The notes under the pieces are model-generated. The model was not told the origin of the DNA, did not search any database, and worked only from the letters and a program-made list of their open reading frames with translations. A stretch of DNA of 64,000 bases from W0P28-013 sp964570565 (GTDB lineage: Bacteria; Bacteroidota; Bacteroidia; Bacteroidales; Paludibacteraceae): NCBI GenBank assembly GCA_964570565.1, contig CAZMYT010000001.1:378187-442186 (forward strand), given 5' to 3'. A program made the translations under genes and the position numbers. Numbering within the stretch: position 1 is the first letter of the stretch; each line of letters opens with the position of its first letter. Positions 9,230 through 17,755 of this stretch are shown piece after piece.

Positions 9230-11215
9230 TTAATAGAGATTGTACGTCGTTTTCGTCACTTTAAATTCGGTGCGACGATTAATGGAGTTCACTAGGTCTT
9301 GTTGTTCTTTCGTGAGCAAATTTACCAATTTTTCATCTAATAGTTCACCTTCTTTGATAAATTTATAGGTTTTTGCCATCGCTTTATCCACCACCACAGG
9401 TACACTTTCGCCATAACCTTTTGAGGTCAAGCGGCCTTTGTCGATACCCGATTTGATGAGGAACGTAACTACCGCTTGTGCTCGTTTTTGCGATAACTCG
9501 AGGTTGCTTTCTTCGGAACCAACCATATCGGTATGTGCCGAAATTTCGATCGCAATATTTGGATTGTCGGTCAGCATTTTTACCAATCCTTGCAATGATT
9601 TTTCCGATTCTGCGGTTAACTCGCTTTTACCAAATTCGAAGAAAATATTGCCAATTGGAATGGGTTTGCCAATAGTTGGCAGTTTGAAATTTTCCGTAAA
9701 AGTTTTGCTGTCGACTAGTGCTTGCGTCGAAAATTTGTGCGTACTGTTGAGGTAGCCACGTGCTGATGCCAACATGATGTAATTGGCATTATTGTTTAAT
9801 TTGATGCGGTACGAGCCATCTTTTTTGGCGCGCATTTTTACATTGTCGCCATTATCGCCAATGAGTTTCACAATCGCATCGGACACTGGCTCGCCTTTTT
9901 CGTCGGTGACTTTACCTTCGATGGCGTACACCAATTCGGGCAATTCAAAATAGTAGAGTCGATCGTAGTTTTTCGATTGGTTGCGGTTCGATGAGAAATA
10001 ACCTTGTTCGCCAACTTTATCGAACGTAATGCCGAAATCGTCGCCATTCGAATTGAGTGGTGTCATCATATTGGTGACTTGCCATTTGCCTAACGAATCT
10101 TGTTTGGCTTTGAAAATATCTAAGCCGCCAAAGCCAGGATGTCCGTTGGAAGCAAAATAGAGTGTTCCGTCGTGTCGAACGTAAGGAAAAAGTTCATTGC
10201 CTGGCGTGTTAATCACCTCGCCTAAGTTTTCAGGTGTGCTCCAACCGTCTTCTGCTTTTTCGACTTTCCAAATATCTTTACCACCAAAACCGTTGGTGTG
10301 ATCGGATACAAAATAGAGCACTGTACCATCGGGCGAAATGGCTGGATGCGCCACGGTGATGGAACTATCTTTAAATAAAACCACTTTTTGTGGTGCTGTC
10401 CATTGACCGCCAGAGCGTGTGGAGGTGTAAAGCTCGCCACCTGTGGCAGAACTTTGTGAGGCTCTGCAACGTGTAAAATAGAGCGTTTTGCCGTCAGCCG
10501 TCAGCGAGGTAACACCTTCGTCATCATCGGTATTGAATTCGCCTTCGAGTGGTTCTGGTTTTTCCCATTTGCCAGCTGCATTTTTGCGCGATGAGAATAA
10601 ATCGTTGTTAGGCACGCCTGTGATGCTGCTGTTTTTACGATTGGTTGTATTCTCTCTATTTGTAGTGAAAACGATTGAACTAGCATCCGCTCCCATAAAT
10701 GAAGGCGCGAAGTCGGAGTTCTTTTTCGAATTAAACTCTGTGGCAGGTTTCACCACGTAGCGTGTGATTATTTTCTTCCATTCAGCCGCTTTGGTGGCAC
10801 CTTCGAGTCCTGCTAGTGCCTCAGCATTAGTGGGTTGTGATTTCAAAAATAAAGTGTAATCTTTCGCTGCTTCTTGGTATTTACCCAACGCTTGTTCTAC
10901 TTTCGCGTGGCGCAAATAGACAATCGAATCGGGATATTTGTATTTGATAGCTTGTGCGTAGGCTTTGATAGCTCGCGTGTTATTGTTGATGGCACTGTAG
11001 CATTCGCCCATTTTGAAATTGACTTCCGCTTTTAGCTTGCGCTGTTGTTGCGCCGAAATGCCCGATTGCACTTTACGATAAGCCTCGCCAGCGCTGAAGT
11101 ATTCGCCTTGTTCGTAGTATTTGTCGGCTTTCTTTAACCGTGCCGACACGCTACACGATAACAGTAAAAATCCTGATAGACAGCAAATAAGTAAGTATGT
11201 TAATTTCAATTTCAT
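9230..11215 (-). CDS. porE: PorE-like outer-membrane lipoprotein (TPR, PD40 propeller, CRD, OmpA)
   Basis: 661-residue protein with the domain order described for PorE, the peptidoglycan-anchoring lipoprotein associated with the type IX secretion machine. A lipoprotein signal ends in LLLSC (Cys21). Then come TPR-like helices (about 25-140), a WD40/PD40-type propeller (about 165-425, with SPDGTVLYFVSDHTNGFGGKD and DGTLYFASNGHPGFGGLDIF-like blades), a carboxypeptidase regulatory-like fold (about 430-510), and an OmpA C-terminal domain (about 525-640) with FFEFGKSEL, SAHTDMVGSEESNLELSQKR and NRRTEF. The ATG at 11215 is chosen over one 27 bases upstream because it directly starts the signal peptide. 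It lies between the phosphoesterase/propeller gene (58 bp away) and thyA. Functional assignment rests on architecture and the presence of T9SS cargo nearby. Confidence 0.8.
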   Translation of the reverse strand: MKLKLTYLLICCLSGFLLLSCSVSARLKKADKYYEQGEYFSAGEAYRKVQSGISAQQQRKLKAEVNFKMGECYSAINNNTRAIKAYAQAIKYKYPDSIVYLRHAKVEQALGKYQEAAKDYTLFLKSQPTNAEALAGLEGATKAAEWKKIITRYVVKPATEFNSKKNSDFAPSFMGADASSIVFTTNRENTTNRKNSSITGVPNNDLFSSRKNAAGKWEKPEPLEGEFNTDDDEGVTSLTADGKTLYFTRCRASQSSATGGELYTSTRSGGQWTAPQKVVLFKDSSITVAHPAISPDGTVLYFVSDHTNGFGGKDIWKVEKAEDGWSTPENLGEVINTPGNELFPYVRHDGTLYFASNGHPGFGGLDIFKAKQDSLGKWQVTNMMTPLNSNGDDFGITFDKVGEQGYFSSNRNQSKNYDRLYYFELPELVYAIEGKVTDEKGEPVSDAIVKLIGDNGDNVKMRAKKDGSYRIKLNNNANYIMLASARGYLNSTHKFSTQALVDSKTFTENFKLPTIGKPIPIGNIFFEFGKSELTAESEKSLQGLVKMLTDNPNIAIEISAHTDMVGSEESNLELSQKRAQAVVTFLIKSGIDKGRLTSKGYGESVPVVVDKAMAKTYKFIKEGELLDEKLVNLLTKEQQDLVNSINRRTEFKVTKTTYNLY

Positions 11216-11273
11216 ATACAGATAATACGTAATGCAGCGCATTTTATTTTGTCATTTGGTTCATTCCGTTCGT

Positions 11274-13205
11274 TTATTTTAGTCCTAAACGGGTTACAAG
11301 CCCATCGCGTGTGGTGATTAACCAATTGGTAGCGTTCAGTGGTACGATGTGTAAACTGGTATTGTTTAGTTTATATTGCCACAAGAGGTTGCCTGTTTGT
11401 GCGTTGACGCAGCAAATTAAGCCATTTTTAGTAGCAAAAACTACTTGATTGTCTTGTTCGGTTATCACGCTGGCGAGCAAATCACTTCCATAGTTGGCGT
11501 CGGTGATCCAACGCTCCGAGTAAGTGTTGGCGGTGGCATCAATAGCCAATACGCTATCTTTTGCGCAGCGTGCAAAAACTGTTTTCCCATCGTTCGATGC
11601 TCCGTTGGCGTGAATGAAGGCGTGTTGTTCAGTTTGCCACAGCATTTTACCCGTTTCTAGATCGATTGCAGTGATGGTATGTTCATTGTTGGTTACAAAA
11701 ACCTTGTTGTTTGCCACCACAGGTGCCACGGCTGCTGGACGGTGTTTGAATTTCTTGGTGTTGCTTTTCCATTTCCAGAGTAATTCGCCCGTTGATTTGT
11801 TTAAAGCATATAGATGGTCGTCCCACGCCGCAAAAACGAGTTTATCTCCGCTGATAACGGCTTTAGTCTGCACATAATTTTTTACATCTTTGTACGCCCA
11901 TAGCAGTTTGCCAGAATTCAGGTCGATAGCTCTAAATTGTCCGTCGCTGCTACCAATGTACACGATATTATTTTCGATGACTGGACTAGCAACCACGGCT
12001 TGCGCTGTGGCGAATTTCCAGAGTAATTTGCCGTCGGTACTATTCACGCAGTAGATGTTATGGTCGCAGCTGCCAAATACAAGTTTTTGGTCGCTTAAAG
12101 CTGGTTGACCATAAATGGCACCGAGTGTTTTGAATTGCCATACCAATTTACCTTTGTCTGTGCTCATGGCGTGCATCGTTCCTTTGGCGTCGCCGAAAAA
12201 GAGGTGTTGTTCGTTGCACGCTGGTGCGCCGTCAATCTCTATGTCGATTTGTTTTTTCCAAACGGTTTTAACCTGTTTGTAGGTTTTGTTGACGTCAAAA
12301 TTTGGGCGTGGAAAATTTTTACGATCGCCTTCGGTGTACACTTTTTTGTCGAGTGGTAATGCTTGCCAAGTTTGTAGTTTGGCATTGATGCGTTTTTCGC
12401 CAATGTAAAGTGAATCGCTCATGGCGCAAATGGTATATCCGCCTATCGAATCGGTTCCACGCTGTGTGGAGCGCACTACGATACCTGGAATGCCGTCGTA
12501 ACTCAATACGCCATTGCGGTGATAATGACCCGAAAAAATGCCTTGTAAATTGTAGCCACGTGCCAAATCGGTTACGGCTTCCCAATTGTCGCAATCGCCT
12601 TTTTTAAGTGGATAATGTGTAAAAATATACACGGGTTGTTTGCGTCCAGCTTGTTTCAATTGATGTGATAACCAGACAAGCTCTTGTGGCGATACGTGTC
12701 CATCTTCCAATTGAAGCATGGGTCCAGAATTGATGCCTAGAAACAGATAACCATTGAAAAACAGGCGAAAATGTGTGTCGCCAAAGAGGCGAGCGAAGTC
12801 GCTGGCGCCCGATTCTGAAATGCGTGTATCGTGATTACCTGGCACGACGTAATAAGGAATTTTTAATTCGCCGAGTAGCTTTTTGGCTAGTTGGAGCGAT
12901 TTGGTGTCACCACGGTCGGTGAGGTCGCCATTGACGAGCACAAAAGCCAATTGTTTGTTGGCGTTTATGTCGGCAATAATCTGTTGCACATCTTCGGTGT
13001 TGTTAGGTTCTGTTTCCGAGAGGTGTAAATCGGACAAAATCGCAAATGTAAAGGTGGCATTTATGGGTTGTTTGTCTACTTCTTGTGGAAAATCTTCGCG
13101 TTTAGGTTCTCCTACCATAGGAGGATATTTGCCTACTTGTGTGGGTTGTGCCCAAGTGGCGACGTAGAAAAGCGAAAGAATAACGAGTTGTGCGAAACGT
13201 TTCAT
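11274..13205 (-). CDS. Exported metallophosphoesterase fused to a PQQ-type beta-propeller
   Basis: 643 residues. After a signal peptide (MKRFAQLVILSLFYVATWA), residues about 50-300 form a calcineurin-like phosphoesterase with its metal ligands visible: ILSDLHLSE, VNGDLTDRG, VVPGNHDTR, FTHYPL and FSGHYHRNG. Residues about 320-643 are PQQ/BamB-type propeller repeats, each with a GKLLWxF/Y-like strand (DKGKLVWQF, DGKLLWKF, SGKLLWAY, TGELLWKW, TGKMLWQT, TGNLLWQY). Periplasmic or surface location is likely. The substrate is unknown; the propeller probably binds a partner or polymer. It has its own promoter and may be the first gene of a unit with the PorE-like gene and thyA. Confidence 0.85.
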   Translation of the reverse strand: MKRFAQLVILSLFYVATWAQPTQVGKYPPMVGEPKREDFPQEVDKQPINATFTFAILSDLHLSETEPNNTEDVQQIIADINANKQLAFVLVNGDLTDRGDTKSLQLAKKLLGELKIPYYVVPGNHDTRISESGASDFARLFGDTHFRLFFNGYLFLGINSGPMLQLEDGHVSPQELVWLSHQLKQAGRKQPVYIFTHYPLKKGDCDNWEAVTDLARGYNLQGIFSGHYHRNGVLSYDGIPGIVVRSTQRGTDSIGGYTICAMSDSLYIGEKRINAKLQTWQALPLDKKVYTEGDRKNFPRPNFDVNKTYKQVKTVWKKQIDIEIDGAPACNEQHLFFGDAKGTMHAMSTDKGKLVWQFKTLGAIYGQPALSDQKLVFGSCDHNIYCVNSTDGKLLWKFATAQAVVASPVIENNIVYIGSSDGQFRAIDLNSGKLLWAYKDVKNYVQTKAVISGDKLVFAAWDDHLYALNKSTGELLWKWKSNTKKFKHRPAAVAPVVANNKVFVTNNEHTITAIDLETGKMLWQTEQHAFIHANGASNDGKTVFARCAKDSVLAIDATANTYSERWITDANYGSDLLASVITEQDNQVVFATKNGLICCVNAQTGNLLWQYKLNNTSLHIVPLNATNWLITTRDGLVTRLGLK

Positions 13206-13229
13206 GATAGCGAGTTGTTTGTGAACCTA

Positions 13230-13237
13230 CAAAGATA
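13230..13237 (-). promoter_or_regulatory. Promoter -7 element for the phosphoesterase/propeller gene
   Basis: TATCTTTG on the minus strand, 24 nt before the ATG at 13205. Confidence 0.65.
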
Positions 13238-13269
13238 CAAAATTACTCTTTTTTTTGATACGAAAAAAA

Positions 13270-13293
13270 CGAGCTAAACAATCGTTTAGCTCG
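13270..13293 (-). terminator. Intrinsic terminator of fabI
   Basis: 10-bp perfect stem (CGAGCTAAAC and complement), 4-nt loop, followed on the minus strand by a run of seven T. It separates fabI from the downstream promoter at 13230-13237. Confidence 0.85.
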
Positions 13294-13342
13294 CTTCTTG
13301 GTTTTTGTGTGATGTTCGTCGCTAATGCGGCGTGAGTATCAC

Positions 13343-14167
13343 TTATTTTTCAAAACTTTTCATGTATTGGTTCATCGCACCAAGGCTCATACCTGTGTTT
13401 GAGAAACCGCCATCGTTGAATAAGTTTTGCATCGTAACTTTACGGGTGTAATCAGAGAACATAACCACGCAATAGTCAGCGCAATCGTCAGCATCGGCAT
13501 TACCAAGTGGCGACATTTTTTCGGCTACGTCGTAGAAAAGATTAAAACCACCAACGCCGCTACCAGCAGTAGTCATAGTAGGCGATTGAGAAATGGTGTT
13601 GATACGAACGCCTTTTTCTTGTCCGTAGATACAACCAAAGCTACGTGTGATTGATTCCAACAACGCTTTAGCATCGGCCATATCGCTGTAGCCAACAAAG
13701 GTACGTTGTGCTGCAATGTAAGTCAATGCTAATACAGAACCACCTTCGGCGATAGCATCTTGTTTTTTAGCTACTTGCAACATTTTGTGGAACGAGATAG
13801 CTGAAATATCAAGTGTTTTGCTTAAGAAATCGTAGTTAAGGTCGTCGTATGAACGTTCTTTGCGTACGTTAGGCGACATACCGATAGAGTGGAGCACAAA
13901 GTCGATTTTGCCACCAAGCATTTTTTGAGCTTCCGAGAAAAGATTTTCCAAATCTTCGATGCTGGTAGCATCAGCAGCAATAACTGGTGCGTTCAATTTG
14001 GTACTTAATTCTTGAATTTCGCCCATGCGTACAGCAATAGGAGCGTTAGTTAACACAATTTGAGCGCCTTCAGCAACTGCTTTTTCAGCCACTTTCCAAG
14101 CGATAGATTTTGAGTTCAAGGCGCCAAAGATAATCCCTTTTTTGCCTGCTAGAAGTTGATTTGCCAT
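13343..14167 (-). CDS. fabI: Enoyl-[acyl-carrier-protein] reductase
   Basis: NADH-dependent reductase that completes each cycle of type II fatty acid synthesis. 274 residues. SDR-type fold with the FabI nucleotide-binding start GKKGIIFGALNSKSIAWKVA, the core DFVLHSIGMSP, the active-site Tyr-x6-Lys in YSDMADAKALL, and the substrate-binding INTISQSPTMTTAGSG region. It is monocistronic: its own TATCTTTG promoter element lies upstream and a strong terminator downstream. FabI is the target of triclosan-type inhibitors in other bacteria. Confidence 0.96.
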   Translation of the reverse strand: MANQLLAGKKGIIFGALNSKSIAWKVAEKAVAEGAQIVLTNAPIAVRMGEIQELSTKLNAPVIAADATSIEDLENLFSEAQKMLGGKIDFVLHSIGMSPNVRKERSYDDLNYDFLSKTLDISAISFHKMLQVAKKQDAIAEGGSVLALTYIAAQRTFVGYSDMADAKALLESITRSFGCIYGQEKGVRINTISQSPTMTTAGSGVGGFNLFYDVAEKMSPLGNADADDCADYCVVMFSDYTRKVTMQNLFNDGGFSNTGMSLGAMNQYMKSFEK

Positions 14168-14195
14168 AATAAATTTTGGTTAAAATTTCGAGTCG

Positions 14196-14203
14196 CAAAG
14201 ATA
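14196..14203 (-). promoter_or_regulatory. fabI promoter -7 element
   Basis: TATCTTTG on the minus strand, 29 nt upstream of the fabI ATG. Confidence 0.65.
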
Positions 14204-14290
14204 CGACCTTTTTCTTATAAACACAACAATTGCTCTAAAAATGCACTCTTTTTTCAATTTTGTGCAATTCTAAAGTTCATTTCTGGGTTG

Positions 14291-14809
14291 TTATTCTTCG
14301 TTTGGTTCGGCTGGTGTAGGCAGCAGTAATTGGTAAAAATCGAGATCCAACCACTGTGCAAATTTATAGCCCGCTTGTTTTATGGTGCCGCAGTAGGTAA
14401 AGCCCGCTTGCTGGTGTAGCGCAATGCTCACCGTGTTGGCAGCATCGATACCAGCCACCAAACAGTGCTTGTTTTGCACCGTGGCGTGCTTTATGAGTTC
14501 TGCCAACAGCAGTTTACCCAAACCTTGTCCGCGGTAATCTTTATGCACATAAAGCGAGTGTTCCACCGTATATTTATAGGCCGCAAAAGCGCGAAATGTG
14601 CCATATGTGGCAAAACCAAGCAGCGTGTTGTGGTCGTCCACCAAACCAATAACAGGGTAGTGGTGCTGTGCTTTGACCTCAAACCACGTTTGCATATCGG
14701 CCATGGTGCGTGGATGGTAGTCGTACAGCGCCGTAGAATGACAAATAGCATCATTCAAAATCGCCAAAATTGGTTCGGCATAGTTGGTGTCGCAGAGTAC
14801 GATGTGCAT
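14291..14809 (-). CDS. GNAT acetyltransferase, phosphinothricin-acetyltransferase-like
   Basis: 172-residue acetyl-CoA-dependent N-acetyltransferase. The acetyl-CoA binding motif A is VHKDYRGQGLGKLLLAELI at about residues 87-105. The N-terminal ILNDAI...STALYDYHPRTM segment, GFATYGTFRAFAAYKYTVEHSLYV-like core and C-terminal AGFTYCGTIKQAGYKFAQW resemble the PAT/YwnH subgroup, which acetylates phosphinothricin or methionine sulfone/sulfoximine-type compounds. The true substrate is not known. It lies 48 bp after hsdR on the same strand but does not belong to the restriction system by function. Confidence 0.88.
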   Translation of the reverse strand: MHIVLCDTNYAEPILAILNDAICHSTALYDYHPRTMADMQTWFEVKAQHHYPVIGLVDDHNTLLGFATYGTFRAFAAYKYTVEHSLYVHKDYRGQGLGKLLLAELIKHATVQNKHCLVAGIDAANTVSIALHQQAGFTYCGTIKQAGYKFAQWLDLDFYQLLLPTPAEPNEE

Positions 14810-14857
14810 AGGGTTGATGTTTTTTTTTCGTTCGTTTTTTTGTATTGTAAGGAACCA

Positions 14858-17740
14858 TTAATTCATGCCGTGCATAAATGTTTCCACGAAATTTAGAATC
14901 TTTTTTAAGATGCGCTCACTTACCACTTTACGTTGTAATAAACTTGGTTTTTCGCCTTCAATCAACTCTAGTATTTCATCTCGTAAAGGTTCTCTTTCTG
15001 CAAATAAGTAATTTTCAATCAATTTTTCACTCTTTTCTGCAGATAAATTTTCTTCTGTAATTAATTGATTAAAGGCATTTTGTTGTTCACTATTCCAGAA
15101 TTTTTCAAACACTGGAATAATGTCGTCTGTGTCCATAATTTCAGGTAAATTCTCTTGAATAAATCGTTCTATTAATTCTCGTTTACTTCTTAATGTTTTT
15201 TCGGTGCTTAACAAATTGAAGATTTCTTCTTCTATTTTGGTGGTGTCTTTTTGTTTTTTCGATTTGAGTGTAATCAATAATTGCAAGATATAAGCTACAT
15301 TGATTTCATCGCGATGTATTAATTCCAATTCAAAATCGACATCTTCTAAAATCGACACTTTTTCCTTTTGATGATCTGTCTTTACCTTTTGCCATAAATC
15401 CAGATATTTGCTTTGAAACTCATTGAAAAGCTGCTCGCTTATAGTCAAATCGTCCCATTTGAAATCGGCAAAGGCTGTCAGTATGTTTTTAATACGCATC
15501 AATGACCGGAACGCTTGTATAAACTTCAACTCATCCTCTTCGCTTTCTAAATCGTTTACACTGTCGGTGGTTGGCGTTATTGTTAAAAGTTCTGCGTATG
15601 CTTCGTTAAATTTTACGGTGTAATCTTCGTAAGGTCGCATAATGATTACTTCGATAGCCTCTTTGTTGCTGAACAATGTAATGGCTTCATCGGTGCGGTT
15701 TTTAAGGTTCCGAAATGCCACAATATTGCCTTGCGATTTTTGTTCGTTTAAAATACGATTTGTGCGCGAGTAGGCTTGTATTAATCCGTGATATTTTAGG
15801 TTTTTGTCTACATACATCGTATTTAGCGTAGGGCTGTCAAAACCTGTGAGGAACATATTAACAACTAACAGAATGTCGATTTTCCGCTCCTTTACCTTTT
15901 TAGAAATATCATTATAGTACAGATAGAAACTTTCGCTGTCTTTGGTGCTGAACGGAGTTCCAAAAAGCTTGTTGTAATCTTCAATAAATTCATCTAATTT
16001 TTCGCGGCTGTGTGCTTGTAAACCATATAATGCCTGTGGTTCTTCCACAACCGACACTTCTTCTGGTAAAAATCCATTGGCTTCTGCATCGTCTTCATTA
16101 GCTGCATAACTAAATATCGTCGCAATATTAAGATTGTGTTTCCCTTCTTCTTTTTTGCGTTTGAAAATATCGTAATATTTGATGAGTGTTTGCACGCTGC
16201 TGGTACAAAACATAGCTGTGAATTCGCGACTGTGTGTTTTGCGGTTGTGATGAGCAATGATGTAATCAACAATTTTTTCCAAACGGGTTTCGTCTTCCAT
16301 CAACTCTTTGGTGTCGATGTCTTCTACTTCAATATCGATATTTGTTTCCCGACCGTCTTTGTGTTTGTATCGTCCCACGTATTCTACCGAAAACTTCAAC
16401 ACGTTTTCGTCTTTTATAGCATCGGTAATGACGTATTTGTGTAAACAATCTTCAAATAAATCTTTGGTTGTGCGTTTGCCATGTTCATTTTTATTAGCAT
16501 TGTCTGCAAAAATGGGTGTACCAGTAAAGCCGAACATTTGGCAATTTGTGAAAAACTCTTTGATGCGTTTGTGCGTATCGCCAAATTGCGAACGGTGGCA
16601 CTCGTCGAAAATGAAAACAACCCGTTTATCTTTCAAATCAGCCATTTTCTTTTCGTACTTCAATTTGCTAATGGCTGTATTGAGTTTCTGAATGGTGGTA
16701 ACAATCAGTTTGGAATTTTTGGCTTCGCCCTTTTTGTCCACATAAGTGCCAATAAATTGTTTTACCAAATTGTTGGTATTGTCCGTGCCATCAATACAAC
16801 CATCGCTAAAACTATTAAATTCTTTGGTGGTTTGATAGTCTAAATCTTTACGGTCGACCACAAATACAACCTTGTCAACTTCGGGCATCTTCATTAAAAT
16901 TTGACTGGCTTTGAACGATGTCAACGTTTTGCCCGAACCTGTAGTGTGCCAAATGTAACCGTTTTTAGTGCTATTTTTCACCCGTTCTATCAATGCTTCT
17001 ACGGCATAAAATTGATAAGGACGAAGCACCATTGGTATTTTATAGGCTTCGTTGAGTACAATATACTGACATATCATTTTACTCAGTTGGCAAGGATCGA
17101 GAAACGAGTAGGCGAAATCGGTTAAAATATTGGTCAACCGTTTATTATTGACATCCGTCCAATAGAATGTTTGTTTAAAGCTCTGATAGCGGTTGTTTGC
17201 ATAGTATTTGGTATTCACACCATTGCTGATAATGAATATTTGGACATATTGATACAATGCGGAGTTTGAACTAAACGAATGGCGTTGATAGCGGTTTATT
17301 TGATTAAAAGCTTCTTTCATTTCCAAACCGCTACGTTTGAGTTCTATTTGCACTAAAGGTAAACCATTGATAAGAATCGTTACGTCATAACGGTTTTTGT
17401 AGGTGCCTTCAATACTGACTTGATTGGTTACCTGATATAGATTCTGACACCATTTTTCCGTATTAAGAAACTCGAAATAGAGATTATCGCCATTGTCGCG
17501 CACAATGTGTTGTTTTTGGCGCAGTGTTTTTGCTTTTTCGAAAACCGTACCTTTGTTTAAAATATTCAGCACTTTGTCGAATTCAGTAGCCGAAAAAGTG
17601 ATGTTATTATGCTTTTCCAACTGCGCTTTTAGGTTGTCGAGTAACTCCTGTTCATTACTGATAGGCGCCAGCTTGTAACCCAACTGTTGTAGGCGAATTA
17701 CTAATTGTTCTTCTAATATGGCTTCTGATTGTTTGGACAT
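14858..17740 (-). CDS. hsdR: Type I restriction enzyme, motor/nuclease subunit R
   Basis: 960-residue translocase and endonuclease of a type I restriction-modification complex (R2M2S), which cleaves unmodified DNA far from the recognition site after ATP-driven translocation. N-terminal PD-(D/E)xK nuclease: Asp119, then QIELK with Glu133 and Lys135. Helicase Walker A is TTGSGKT (266-272), Walker B is DECH (379-382), and later helicase motifs include MFGFTGTPIF and the arginine-finger-type QAYSRTNRIL. A C-terminal coiled region interacts with the methylase in known systems. All motifs are intact. It is the last RM gene on the minus strand, 15 bp after the Fic gene and separated from hsdM/hsdS by the recombinase. 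Confidence 0.95.
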   Translation of the reverse strand: MSKQSEAILEEQLVIRLQQLGYKLAPISNEQELLDNLKAQLEKHNNITFSATEFDKVLNILNKGTVFEKAKTLRQKQHIVRDNGDNLYFEFLNTEKWCQNLYQVTNQVSIEGTYKNRYDVTILINGLPLVQIELKRSGLEMKEAFNQINRYQRHSFSSNSALYQYVQIFIISNGVNTKYYANNRYQSFKQTFYWTDVNNKRLTNILTDFAYSFLDPCQLSKMICQYIVLNEAYKIPMVLRPYQFYAVEALIERVKNSTKNGYIWHTTGSGKTLTSFKASQILMKMPEVDKVVFVVDRKDLDYQTTKEFNSFSDGCIDGTDNTNNLVKQFIGTYVDKKGEAKNSKLIVTTIQKLNTAISKLKYEKKMADLKDKRVVFIFDECHRSQFGDTHKRIKEFFTNCQMFGFTGTPIFADNANKNEHGKRTTKDLFEDCLHKYVITDAIKDENVLKFSVEYVGRYKHKDGRETNIDIEVEDIDTKELMEDETRLEKIVDYIIAHHNRKTHSREFTAMFCTSSVQTLIKYYDIFKRKKEEGKHNLNIATIFSYAANEDDAEANGFLPEEVSVVEEPQALYGLQAHSREKLDEFIEDYNKLFGTPFSTKDSESFYLYYNDISKKVKERKIDILLVVNMFLTGFDSPTLNTMYVDKNLKYHGLIQAYSRTNRILNEQKSQGNIVAFRNLKNRTDEAITLFSNKEAIEVIIMRPYEDYTVKFNEAYAELLTITPTTDSVNDLESEEDELKFIQAFRSLMRIKNILTAFADFKWDDLTISEQLFNEFQSKYLDLWQKVKTDHQKEKVSILEDVDFELELIHRDEINVAYILQLLITLKSKKQKDTTKIEEEIFNLLSTEKTLRSKRELIERFIQENLPEIMDTDDIIPVFEKFWNSEQQNAFNQLITEENLSAEKSEKLIENYLFAEREPLRDEILELIEGEKPSLLQRKVVSERILKKILNFVETFMHGMN

Positions 17741-17755
17741 GTTTACTGTAAATTT

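Noticed and set aside
16136..16691. Open frames of 102-127 codons on the + strand opposite hsdR
   Set aside because: Fully antisense to conserved helicase motifs of hsdR, without promoter or recognisable protein.
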